Source: JACCWM01 sp040393065 (lineage in GTDB: Bacteria > Myxococcota_A > Bradymonadia > Bradymonadales > Bradymonadaceae). From it: a DNA stretch of 14,404 nt. Below, piece by piece: positions 7,153-14,228 of the stretch; within the stretch, counting starts at the first letter, position 1; every line of letters starts with the position of its first letter. Both the position numbers and the translations under genes were made by a program. A model generated the notes under the pieces. It was not told the DNA's origin, made no database searches, and was given only the letters and a program-made list of their open reading frames with translations. Where the stretch lies: contig JBEBUW010000105.1 of assembly GCA_040393065.1 (NCBI GenBank), forward strand, positions 1-14,404. Direction: 5' to 3'.

Positions 7153-9168
7153 ATGACCGCTTTTGATCTTCCAACCCGGGGGCAACGCGGTGAAATCGCG
7201 GCTTATGAAGGGCGCCACAAGTGGATTTTGCTCTTTTGTCTGATTGCCTTTCTGATCATTGCGGGCCGGTTGTGGCATTTGCAGATCATCAAAGGGGCGG
7301 AGTACCACCGGCTGAGTACGGAGAATATCATTCGTCAGATTGATATCCGGCCATCGCGCGGGCGGATTCTGGATCGGAACGGAGCGATTCTGGGCGACAA
7401 TCGGCCGTCGTTTGATGTGTATATGGTGCCGCATATTTATCGGCGCTATCGCACGGACGAGACGGTGGAGCTGCTCAAACAGTATTTGAATCTGTCGAAT
7501 GAGGAGATCGAGCGGCTGGAACGTACGATGCGCACGAACCTCGGCGAAGTGGTAGTGCGGCGGGATGTGACGCGTGCCCAGGTGGCGATGCTGGAGGAGG
7601 ATAAATTACGTTTGCCGGGCATTGATGTGCGGGCAACGGCGCATCGCTATTATCCGATGCACGCGGTGTCTGCGCATTCCATGGGGTTTGTCGGCGAAGT
7701 GGGCACGGAGGAATTGCGCAGTGTGGAGCGCTACGGGTATCGGCCGGGTGATTATATCGGCAGGATGGGGCTGGAGCGTGCGTTTGAAGAAATTTTGCAT
7801 GGTTCGCCGGGCATTGATCGGCGCGTTGTTGATGCGCGTGGCAATCAGCAGGGCGAGGCGGAGACGCGGTTTTTGATCGGCGATTATCAGATGGTGAAGC
7901 CGATTCCGGGGCGCGACCTGGTTTCGACGCTGGATGCAGATCTGGCGCTGATCATTGATGAGGCCATGGCGAATCATGCGGCGGGTAGTGTGGTGGCGCT
8001 TGATCCGCGTGATGGCAGCGTGCTGGCGATGTACAGCAAGCCGGGATTCAATCCCAATGCGTGGTCGGGGCGGCTTTCCAGAAATGAGAAAAGCCGGAGC
8101 GACAACGATCCGTTCAAGCCGATGTTGGACAAGTCGGTGAGTTCGTATTTCCCCGGATCGATTTATAAGATTGTAGCCTCGCTGGCGGCGCTGGCGGAAG
8201 GCATCATGACGCCGACGGACGAGGTCAATTGTCCGGGATACTATAGTTTTGGTGGGCGTCGTTTTCGATGCCACAGGCGCAGCGGTCATGGAAAGGTCGA
8301 TCTGGAAAAGGCGCTGCAGGTTTCGTGCGACGTTTATTATTATAAAATCGCCGACCAGCTCGGAATGGATAAGCTCTCGGAATACGCGCACATGTTTGGT
8401 TTTGGGGAGCGCACGGGCTTGCCGATCAATAATGAATCGGCGGGTCGGATTCCGACGCGTGAATGGCATAAAAAGAACAGTCCGGAAGGCTATCAGCGCG
8501 GGTTTGACCTGAATACGGTGCTGGGGCAGGGCGATACGCTGGTTAGTCCGTTGCAGGCAGCGGTTGCGTATGCGGCGCTGGCCAATGGCGGGGACGTGTA
8601 TTTTCCCAGGCTGGTTAAAGAAATTCGCAATGCGCAGGGCGATGTGCTGTTTGAGTTTACACCGCGCGTGCGAAAGCAGGTCAATATGAAGGCGGAGCAT
8701 CTGGATGCGATTCGCAAGGGACTGCATTCGGTGGTTCATAAAGATGGCGGTTCGGCGTATCGTTTGCGTTTGCCGGATATCGAAGTGGCCGGAAAGACCG
8801 GGACTGCGCAGGTCGTGAAGATCGGTGCGGTGCGCATTGCGAACGAGGACAAGGAAATGCGTTTTCGCGACCATGCCTGGTTTGCGGCGTATGCGCCGTT
8901 TGAGAACCCGGAAATTGTCGTGGTCGTGTTTCTGGAACACGCCGGGCATGGTGGTTCCGAGGCGGCTCCGGTCGCGATGCGAATCATTCGTGAGTATTTC
9001 AACCAGGATCGCGATTCGTTGTCGGCGCTGATCACGAAAATCGGCGATGAGAACCTGATTCAGGAGCGCGATGCGTCGGATGAGGGGGAGGCGTTGGAAG
9101 AAAGCGATGCGTTGGACGGTGCAGAATCTGCGGACGATGACAGCCATGCGCGTGAGGAGGCGGAGTGA
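7153..9168 (+). CDS. mrdA: Penicillin-binding protein 2 (elongation-specific transpeptidase)
   Basis: This class B PBP cross-links new side-wall peptidoglycan in complex with RodA. It has 671 residues. There is a cytoplasmic lead, one membrane anchor (about 24-44), the PBP dimer/pedestal domain (about 60-235, with the conserved RPSRGRILDRNG at 66-77) and the transpeptidase domain (about 275-620). The penicillin-binding motifs are SIYK (336-339, catalytic S336), SCD (391-393, the SxN position) and KTG (548-550). The C-terminus carries an unusual acidic tail of about 32 residues (640-671) rich in Asp, Glu, Ser and Ala beyond the catalytic domain. The ATG at 7153 has GGAG 14 nt upstream, rather far, so coupling to mreD is likely. 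The stop codon overlaps the rodA start. Confidence 0.97.
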   Translation: MTAFDLPTRGQRGEIAAYEGRHKWILLFCLIAFLIIAGRLWHLQIIKGAEYHRLSTENIIRQIDIRPSRGRILDRNGAILGDNRPSFDVYMVPHIYRRYRTDETVELLKQYLNLSNEEIERLERTMRTNLGEVVVRRDVTRAQVAMLEEDKLRLPGIDVRATAHRYYPMHAVSAHSMGFVGEVGTEELRSVERYGYRPGDYIGRMGLERAFEEILHGSPGIDRRVVDARGNQQGEAETRFLIGDYQMVKPIPGRDLVSTLDADLALIIDEAMANHAAGSVVALDPRDGSVLAMYSKPGFNPNAWSGRLSRNEKSRSDNDPFKPMLDKSVSSYFPGSIYKIVASLAALAEGIMTPTDEVNCPGYYSFGGRRFRCHRRSGHGKVDLEKALQVSCDVYYYKIADQLGMDKLSEYAHMFGFGERTGLPINNESAGRIPTREWHKKNSPEGYQRGFDLNTVLGQGDTLVSPLQAAVAYAALANGGDVYFPRLVKEIRNAQGDVLFEFTPRVRKQVNMKAEHLDAIRKGLHSVVHKDGGSAYRLRLPDIEVAGKTGTAQVVKIGAVRIANEDKEMRFRDHAWFAAYAPFENPEIVVVVFLEHAGHGGSEAAPVAMRIIREYFNQDRDSLSALITKIGDENLIQERDASDEGEALEESDALDGAESADDDSHAREEAE

Positions 9169-10262
9169 AGGAAACGAGTCGCCTGGCAACCTTTGTTGAA
9201 CGCGTGGACTGGGTCTTGCTCGGACTGGTGACGTCGCTTGCGCTGCTGGGCATTTTGAATTTGCAAAGTGCCTCGTACACGCACGGGATGTCGTTTCATC
9301 TGGTGCAGTCGCTGTGGTTTTTGTTCGGTTCGATCGTGGTGGCTGTGCTGGCCTTCATGGATACCCGGATTTTTGAGCGCTGGGCCTATGTGTTTTACGG
9401 GGCGGTGATTTTGCTGCTGGTGGTGGTGGCGGTCGCCGGCACGGAATTTAACGGCTCGCAGCGCTGGATCAATCTGGGCTTCTTTTATATGCAGCCGTCG
9501 GAGTTGCTGAAAATCAGTGTGATTCTGGTTACGGCGCGTTTTTTTCAGGATAAGAATCAGAATGAATCGTTCACGCTTCGGGGGCTGTGGCATCCGTTGC
9601 TGCTGGTTGTGGGCGGCGTTGCCTTCGTTTTGAAGCAGCCGGACCTTGGGACTTCGCTGGTGGTGCTGGCGATCTTTATGACGATGGTCCTCTTTCAGGG
9701 GATCCGCTGGTCGAGCCTGGTCGCGATCGCTGTGGCCGTGCTGATTTCCACGCCTTTGATCTGGAATGTCGGGCTGAAGGAGTATCAAAAAGACCGGGTC
9801 GTTGCGTTTTTGAATCTGGAGGCGGACCGTTACGGGCAGAGCTGGCAGGTAAGCCAGTCGATTATTGCGTTTGGTTCCGGGCAGCTTCTGGGTAAGGGGC
9901 ATATTGAGGGGACGCAGGTGCAGCGCGGATTTGTGCCGGAACATGAGAGTGATTTTGCCGCTACGATCTGGGGAGAGGAGCGTGGCTTTGTCGGGATGAT
10001 GTTTTTGTTGTCCCTGTACCTCGCCCTGATCGGGTGGGCGCTGCGGATTTCCGCGCATTCGCGGGATCGCTTCGGGGCGCATGTCGCGGTGGGCGTTGCG
10101 GCGCTGATCTTCTGGCATACCCTGGTCAATCTGGGCATGGTGACCGGGATGTTGCCTGTGGTGGGTATCACGTTGCCGTTTGTGAGTTATGGCGGCAGTA
10201 GTCTTTTGACGATGATGATGGGCGTTGGTCTGCTGCTGAACATTTCTATCAGGCGACGCTAG
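9165..10262 (+). CDS. rodA: RodA, SEDS-family peptidoglycan glycosyltransferase
   Basis: RodA polymerises lipid II into glycan strands for side-wall growth, paired with PBP2. The 365-residue protein has about ten membrane spans. SEDS landmarks are present: GSQRWI (97-102), PSELLK (111-116), QPDLGTS (158-164), the extracellular-loop PEHESDFAAT (258-267) holding the putative catalytic aspartate D263, EERG (271-274), and the late GGSSLLT (343-349). It ends with a short basic tail. The start is GTG at 9165, overlapping the mrdA stop (GTGA) by 4 bp; GAGGAGG at 9154-9160 is a strong ribosome-binding site 4 nt upstream. It is the last gene of the operon and faces the convergent thioredoxin-like gene across the palindromic array. 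Confidence 0.98.
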   Translation: MKETSRLATFVERVDWVLLGLVTSLALLGILNLQSASYTHGMSFHLVQSLWFLFGSIVVAVLAFMDTRIFERWAYVFYGAVILLLVVVAVAGTEFNGSQRWINLGFFYMQPSELLKISVILVTARFFQDKNQNESFTLRGLWHPLLLVVGGVAFVLKQPDLGTSLVVLAIFMTMVLFQGIRWSSLVAIAVAVLISTPLIWNVGLKEYQKDRVVAFLNLEADRYGQSWQVSQSIIAFGSGQLLGKGHIEGTQVQRGFVPEHESDFAATIWGEERGFVGMMFLLSLYLALIGWALRISAHSRDRFGAHVAVGVAALIFWHTLVNLGMVTGMLPVVGITLPFVSYGGSSLLTMMMGVGLLLNISIRRR

Positions 10263-10325
10263 GGCGCGGCGTGCGGTCTATAAGTTGTGCGTGACAGTCT
10301 GGGAGGCAGGCGTCATTGTGGCGCG

Positions 10326-10585
10326 TTTTTGGCAAACTGCTCACTCCGTTTGTGGAGTAGGTAGTTTGGCGGGCAAACTGGTGGATTCCGATCGTGGAGT
10401 AGTTAGTTTGGCGGGCAAACTGGTGGATTCCAATTGTGGAGTAGATAGTTTGGCGGGCAAACTGGTGGATTCCGATCGTGGAGTAGATAGTTTGGCGGGC
10501 AAACTGATGGATTCCGATCGTGGAGTAGGTAGTTTGGCGGGCAAACTGATGGATTCCGATCGTGGAGTAGGCAGTTTGCCAAAAA
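10326..10585. repeat. 42-bp palindromic tandem array bounded by a perfect 15-bp inverted repeat
   Basis: The palindrome AGTTTG-GCGGG-CAAACT begins at 10363, 10405, 10447, 10489 and 10531, exactly 42 bp apart, with partial units at both ends. Between the palindromes a second stem, ATTCC paired with GGAGT around six bases, recurs in each unit. The outer ends, TTTTTGGCAAACTGC (10326-10340) and GCAGTTTGCCAAAAA (10571-10585), are perfect reverse complements. The array fills most of the 359 bp between the convergent genes rodA and the thioredoxin-like gene. A 122-codon frame with a TTG start at 10285 reads through it as a 14-residue repeat. Unit differences change amino acids (for example G/V/D, V/M, DR/NC) rather than sparing them, so a structural or termination role is more likely than a protein. 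Confidence 0.92.
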
Positions 10586-10621
10586 AAGTGTTGTTTGGGG
10601 AAAATTTAGGAAAGGAGGACG

Positions 10622-10966
10622 TCAGGACCAGATGGCCACGGCGTGCTGGATGAAGTCTTGTAGACGTGTCTGAGGAATGGAGCCCGTGAGCCGATTTACA
10701 ACGACGCCTGCGTTGAACGTGAGAAACGTGGGCAGGGCCGTGATGCTGTAACTGGCGGGAGTCTGGGGATGTTGGTCGACGTTCAGCCGAGCGAAGTGAA
10801 GATCCTCGGCGTACTCGTCAGCCAGTTCGACGAAGAAAGGCGCGATGACGCGAGCCGGTTCGGCCCAGTCGGCGTAGAAAAAGACTACGGTGGGCCTGGG
10901 GTTGCGGATGATTTCGGTTTCGAAGTTGGCGTCCGTGGCCGTGAGGATTGCGCTCATAAAAGACAT
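10622..10966 (-). CDS. Thioredoxin-fold protein lacking both active-site cysteines
   Basis: The 114-residue protein matches classical thioredoxin in length and layout, with a beta-alpha start, VVFFYADWAEPAR (27-39) and a cis-proline loop ITALPTFLTF (75-84, P79). In thioredoxins the active site reads WCGPCK; here it reads WAEPAR (34-39), with Ala at both cysteine positions. The usual buried Asp before the active site is Phe29. The protein has no cysteine at all, so it cannot do disulfide exchange; a binding, chaperone or scaffold role is inferred. The start at 10966 (or 10957, three codons later) is chosen because the domain begins there. The open frame continues upstream to 11170, but that part overlaps the lipoprotein gene and looks unlike protein. 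No Shine-Dalgarno is evident. No signal peptide is seen, so it is probably cytoplasmic. It is convergent with rodA. Confidence 0.85.
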   Translation of the reverse strand: MSFMSAILTATDANFETEIIRNPRPTVVFFYADWAEPARVIAPFFVELADEYAEDLHFARLNVDQHPQTPASYSITALPTFLTFNAGVVVNRLTGSIPQTRLQDFIQHAVAIWS

Positions 10967-11032
10967 TTGTCTGTGTAAACGGGAAGGAAGTGTTTGAAGA
11001 AGGTGAAAAAAGGAAGGGTTTGGGATGGGAAG

Positions 11033-11059
11033 AACCCGCTCAGAGAGCCTGAGCGGGTT
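11033..11059 (-). terminator. Strong hairpin downstream of the lipoprotein gene, probable terminator
   Basis: AACCCGCTCAG (11033-11043) pairs perfectly with CTGAGCGGGTT (11049-11059) around a 5-nt loop, an 11-bp GC-rich stem. It begins 17 bp after the lipoprotein stop codon. On the minus strand the stem is followed by TTCTTCCC when its final TT is counted, a poor T-tract, so efficiency is uncertain. Position between two same-strand genes suggests it separates the lipoprotein from the thioredoxin-like gene. Confidence 0.6.
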
Positions 11060-11076
11060 GGATGGTTTCATCTTTT

Positions 11077-12027
11077 TTAGCAGTCCGAGGCGTCGGTAAC
11101 GAGTTTCTCCTCGTCGCGCTCGTTGTGACCAAAGCCGGGCAGCTGCTCGATGTGCTGGATAAGCGAACACCCATCGAGGGAGGGGTTTTCATGGATAGTG
11201 ACGTTACCTTCGATATGGGTAAGGCCGGAAATGCCCGAGCCATCTTCCAGCAGTTCATTCCCCGTGATCGTTAAATTTCCGTTGATCGTTTTCAGCGCAG
11301 TAAAACCTTGCAGATTAAGGAGTCCGGAATTGCCCCAGACAGTCAGATCACCTTCAATTGTTTCGAGCGATGAAAAATTCAGAGTTGCAAGCTCTGCATT
11401 GTGATAGAACTCCAGGCTTTCTCCCAGCTGGTCAAGCGCTGGAAAGGAAATGTTTTTAAAATCTGTGTACTCAAATCTGATATTCCCGCCGACATGTTGC
11501 AGGTTGGGCAGCTCCAGGTTTTCCAGGCGTGCTTCGTAGAACTCTACGGAACCGCCGACATGCGTGATTTTCTGCAGGTAGGGATCGAGCTCCGTATCGT
11601 CGTAATAGTATCGGAGATCGCCCTGAATTTTGGTGCAGCCCCTGATGTTCATCAGGACCAGTGAGGTGCTGCTCCTGTCGGATGAACCCCGATCTACATT
11701 GCCGGGGAAGCCGTCTGTGCAATCATGGCCGAGGACGATGGAGTTATCGCCGCAGGTCAGGGTCTGGGTGCCGTTGTCGTTATCGCTCAGTGTGCAGCCT
11801 TCATCCCCCGCACCGGACTCGCCGGGCTCACCTTTCTCGCCGTCTTTTCCGTGGGGAATGATGGCTTCGGTGCCATCAGCGCAACGAATGACGGAGGAGT
11901 GTTCGTCGTTTGGCTCGATGGTACAGCCAGCATAGGTTTCATCGTCGCGCTGGTTTTCTTCGGTAGTGCAGCCGGCCAGGGAGACCAGGAGCGTGGAGGC
12001 AAGAGCAAGAGAAAAAATACGATTCAT
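11077..12027 (-). CDS. Lipoprotein with collagen-like linker and receptor-L-type solenoid domain
   Basis: The 316-residue protein has a lipoprotein signal peptide with lipobox SLAGC (C20). Next come two Cys-bounded modules (35-49 CTIEPN...IRC and 78-92 CTLSDN...LTC) joined by a short Gly-X-Y run GKDGEKGEPGESG (60-72). Residues about 134-290 form a solenoid of seven rungs spaced 21-24 residues, each marked by a glycine-containing turn followed by a beta strand (136, 159, 181, 202, 226, 250, 274; for example EGDLTVWGNS and NGNLTITGNE). This resembles the receptor L domain. The end is Cys-terminated (DASDC). Such proteins are usually surface-anchored; the ligand is unknown. The ATG at 12027 is chosen because it starts the signal peptide, with AGGTG about 12 nt upstream. 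The open frame upstream to 12216 overlaps the next gene and has no signal-like content. Confidence 0.9.
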   Translation of the reverse strand: MNRIFSLALASTLLVSLAGCTTEENQRDDETYAGCTIEPNDEHSSVIRCADGTEAIIPHGKDGEKGEPGESGAGDEGCTLSDNDNGTQTLTCGDNSIVLGHDCTDGFPGNVDRGSSDRSSTSLVLMNIRGCTKIQGDLRYYYDDTELDPYLQKITHVGGSVEFYEARLENLELPNLQHVGGNIRFEYTDFKNISFPALDQLGESLEFYHNAELATLNFSSLETIEGDLTVWGNSGLLNLQGFTALKTINGNLTITGNELLEDGSGISGLTHIEGNVTIHENPSLDGCSLIQHIEQLPGFGHNERDEEKLVTDASDC

Positions 12028-12033
12028 AATTAC

Positions 12034-12077
12034 CGACACCTGTTGTGATAAGTTAAGGAACTGTCTGTACGGTGTCG
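12034..12077 (-). repeat. 7-bp inverted repeat in the lipoprotein leader, covering its ribosome-binding site
   Basis: CGACACC (12034-12040) and GGTGTCG (12071-12077) on the plus strand are exact reverse complements with 30 bp between. In the minus-strand transcript the downstream arm reads GGTGTCG and contains most of the AGGTG that is the only plausible Shine-Dalgarno for the ATG at 12027. It may be an operator or a hairpin hiding the ribosome-binding site; chance is possible. Confidence 0.35.
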
Positions 12078-12142
12078 TGATGGTAGCAATAATGCCGGGC
12101 GGGGGACAAGGGAGAATATTGCGAGAGAAGGCGGTTTTGGGA

Positions 12143-13912
12143 TTAGAAACCGAGGATGAGGCGAGCGAGCAGGCGGTGGTCGGAGAGAGAAGCGGTGGTC
12201 TGGTCGACGGTTCCACTGCGGTAGCGGTGCTGAGAGGTGATGCCCAGCCGGGTAAGGTGCCCCCAGGGCAGGGTGATCTCGAGGCTGCTGTCGCGGGTCA
12301 TCACATGATCGGTCAGCGAGATATCGTTTGTGATGTCAGGCTGATTGCGGTCATGGCCTTCGATGGAGTCGAAATCCTGGCGGCTGAAGGTGGTTCGCAG
12401 CGTAAATGCGCCGTAGGAGGCTTCGATGCGGTAGTGGCGCGAAAATCCAAAGGCGTAATAGTAGCCGTGGTCGCGCAGTACGGTGCGGGTTTGTTCGGTA
12501 GAGTGCAGGCGGCTGTAGGCGGGAAACGCGGTGGCTTGCACGGCTGCGAAGTCGGGGTGGGTGTCGGCGTTGATGCGCAGGGTGAAGTCGCCCAAAAGCA
12601 GGCGCAGGTTAAAGCTCAGGCCGGGGAAGTGTACGGCGCCGAGGCGGTCGCGAAAATCCGGGAAGTCGTATTCGGTGTGTCGGTAGGCGATCGATGTTCC
12701 CAGGAGCATCGCGTAGCCGTAGGGCTTTCCGGAGGCGGCGTCTTCGACGATGGATTGGCGAAAATATCCGGCCAGCGTGAGTTTGGTGTTGAGGAAAAAG
12801 TCCGTGACTGCGTCGGAGGAAAACGTTCCGGCAAGGTCGAGCTGGGTAATAAGAGAGCCCGTCTGCCAGGAAGAAGCTCGGGTGGGCGAGAAGACTTCGG
12901 GGATGTCGATGATTTCGGAGGTGAGTCGCAGTTCGACGCCGTAGTGGTAGGTGTCGTCGGTTTCGTCGTACTGGCTGGCATCGGTTGCGCTGATCTCGGA
13001 AGTACGAGGGGGCGTGAGGGCTGCGCCGATGGAGAGAGCGAAGCGGTGCCAGAGATTGTCGGGCCAGCCAAAGAGACTGTCGTAGACGGCGGGTTCTTCG
13101 GGGGCTGTGCCATCGAGCCAGCGGTGAAACTGGGAGGGAGCGCCAAAGATCCAGGCCAGCGTGGTGTTGAGGGCTGTGGGGCGGCTGTTCTGAAAGAATC
13201 GGCCGAGCTGGTGGTAGGCTTCGCCCAGAGGAACGGCGGCGATTCCAGTGAAGACCATGTCGTTGAGGCTGACGACTTCTTTGTATTCGACAAGGGCTTC
13301 CCAGGCCAGACTGGTGAGCATCGCTGCAACGAATGAGCCGGTTCGAGAGAAATTATTACTGCGTGCCAGGGCGTAGTACGAGGCGCCGGCAAGGGGATGG
13401 CCGGGACTGTTGAGGTGCAGGGAGTTGTCGTCGAAGCGCCAGCCGCCGAAGTTTTTGTGGCGCTCGAGCTGGCTTTCGAGCGTCCACTGATATTGCCAGT
13501 CCAGACCATTCAAGTCGGTGTTGGACCAGTACCAGACGGCCCCAATGCCGAGTGCAGCAGCGAGCTCGATCGTGGCGCGGCCTATCTTTGGGGAGCCGGG
13601 AGGAGCGGCGTATGTATCGGAGTGTTGGCCAGTTGGCTCGCCAGGGGTTTGGCCGGGACGCATGAGCGGCGGCAGGGGAAATTCCTCGGGAAAGGGCGTG
13701 GGTGCCCAGTTGTTGATTTGCCCGAGCAGGCTGGTGGCCGGATTAATTGCGAAGCGGATGGTGGCAGTGGATGGGCTCGGGGGATTGGGCAGGCGTTCTT
13801 CAGAGGAAGTGCGACTCTGGTGCTGACTCGAGGAGTTTGCCGGATTCTGAGCGAAACCTGCCGGGGCATTGAGCGTAGTCCATAGAAAAGTGATGAAGAA
13901 CAACTTGCGCAT
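12143..13912 (-). CDS. Exported DUF3943-domain protein, probably outer-membrane associated
   Basis: From the ATG at 13912 the protein has 589 residues and starts with a signal peptide (MRKLFFITFL... ending near AGFAQ). A Ser/Pro-rich low-complexity stretch follows to about residue 110. Then comes a DUF3943-like region: HLNSPGHPLAG (166-176), WEALVEYKEVVSLND (204-218) and GEAYHQLGRFF (230-240). The C-terminal 300 residues alternate hydrophobic and polar residues, carry many Tyr/Phe/Arg, and end in LLARLILGF, a C-terminal Phe as in outer-membrane beta-barrels. The family has no established function. In-frame ATGs at 13942, 13945 and 13957 would extend the n-region; GGAAGG before the 13945/13942 pair makes them real alternatives. 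It is 115 bp upstream of the lipoprotein gene on the same strand, with possible co-transcription. Confidence 0.85.
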   Translation of the reverse strand: MRKLFFITFLWTTLNAPAGFAQNPANSSSQHQSRTSSEERLPNPPSPSTATIRFAINPATSLLGQINNWAPTPFPEEFPLPPLMRPGQTPGEPTGQHSDTYAAPPGSPKIGRATIELAAALGIGAVWYWSNTDLNGLDWQYQWTLESQLERHKNFGGWRFDDNSLHLNSPGHPLAGASYYALARSNNFSRTGSFVAAMLTSLAWEALVEYKEVVSLNDMVFTGIAAVPLGEAYHQLGRFFQNSRPTALNTTLAWIFGAPSQFHRWLDGTAPEEPAVYDSLFGWPDNLWHRFALSIGAALTPPRTSEISATDASQYDETDDTYHYGVELRLTSEIIDIPEVFSPTRASSWQTGSLITQLDLAGTFSSDAVTDFFLNTKLTLAGYFRQSIVEDAASGKPYGYAMLLGTSIAYRHTEYDFPDFRDRLGAVHFPGLSFNLRLLLGDFTLRINADTHPDFAAVQATAFPAYSRLHSTEQTRTVLRDHGYYYAFGFSRHYRIEASYGAFTLRTTFSRQDFDSIEGHDRNQPDITNDISLTDHVMTRDSSLEITLPWGHLTRLGITSQHRYRSGTVDQTTASLSDHRLLARLILGF

Positions 13913-14162
13913 TACAGATCCAGATAAACAGCCAGGAGACATCATCAGGCCTTCCATTTGGATGAAGGGCTGATTTTACGGGACGTTACAACGGCCATGT
14001 ATGGACGAATAATCCAATGAAGGCAGTAAAAAAATTGTAATGTTTGTGGTTCGGGTGGTTGGAGGGAAGCGATTCGCAGGCAGGGAGAATCGTAACGTGG
14101 CAAGTGTGGCCAGGGCCAGTCATTTATTTGAGGGAGGGTTTTTAAGGCAGTATGTAGGGGAG

Positions 14163-14193
14163 CTGGTACAGGCTGGCAGGCCAGAGGTACCAG
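14163..14193. repeat. Hairpin with nested inner stem
   Basis: CTGGTAC (14163-14169) pairs with GTACCAG (14187-14193), and inside it CTGG (14173-14176) pairs with CCAG (14181-14184). On the plus strand it is followed by GTTTCTC, a weak T-rich tail. It could be a poor terminator or part of the structured stretch that follows. Confidence 0.45.
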
Positions 14194-14228
14194 GTTTCTC
14201 GTCCGTTCCTTCTGGAGTTCCTATTGAA

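Noticed and set aside
10326..10585. CRISPR array
   Set aside because: The intervals between palindromes are themselves repeated rather than unique, so there are no spacers.
10611..10672. Strong Shine-Dalgarno-like AAAGGAGG followed by an ATG on the plus strand
   Set aside because: The ATG at 10631 opens only 13 codons before a stop and lies inside the convergent thioredoxin-like gene; spacing is also too long.
10967..11170. N-terminal extension of the thioredoxin-like frame
   Set aside because: The extra 68 codons overlap the lipoprotein 3' end, run through the 11-bp hairpin and have Arg/Pro-rich noise composition; the thioredoxin fold starts at 10966 or 10957.
12028..12216. Upstream extension of the lipoprotein frame
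   Set aside because: It would bury the signal peptide and lipobox inside the protein and overlaps the DUF3943 gene end.
11966..13336. Plus-strand open frame of 456 codons antisense to the DUF3943 gene
   Set aside because: Low-complexity Gly/Val-rich translation with no motif; the minus strand has a signal peptide and recognisable domain.
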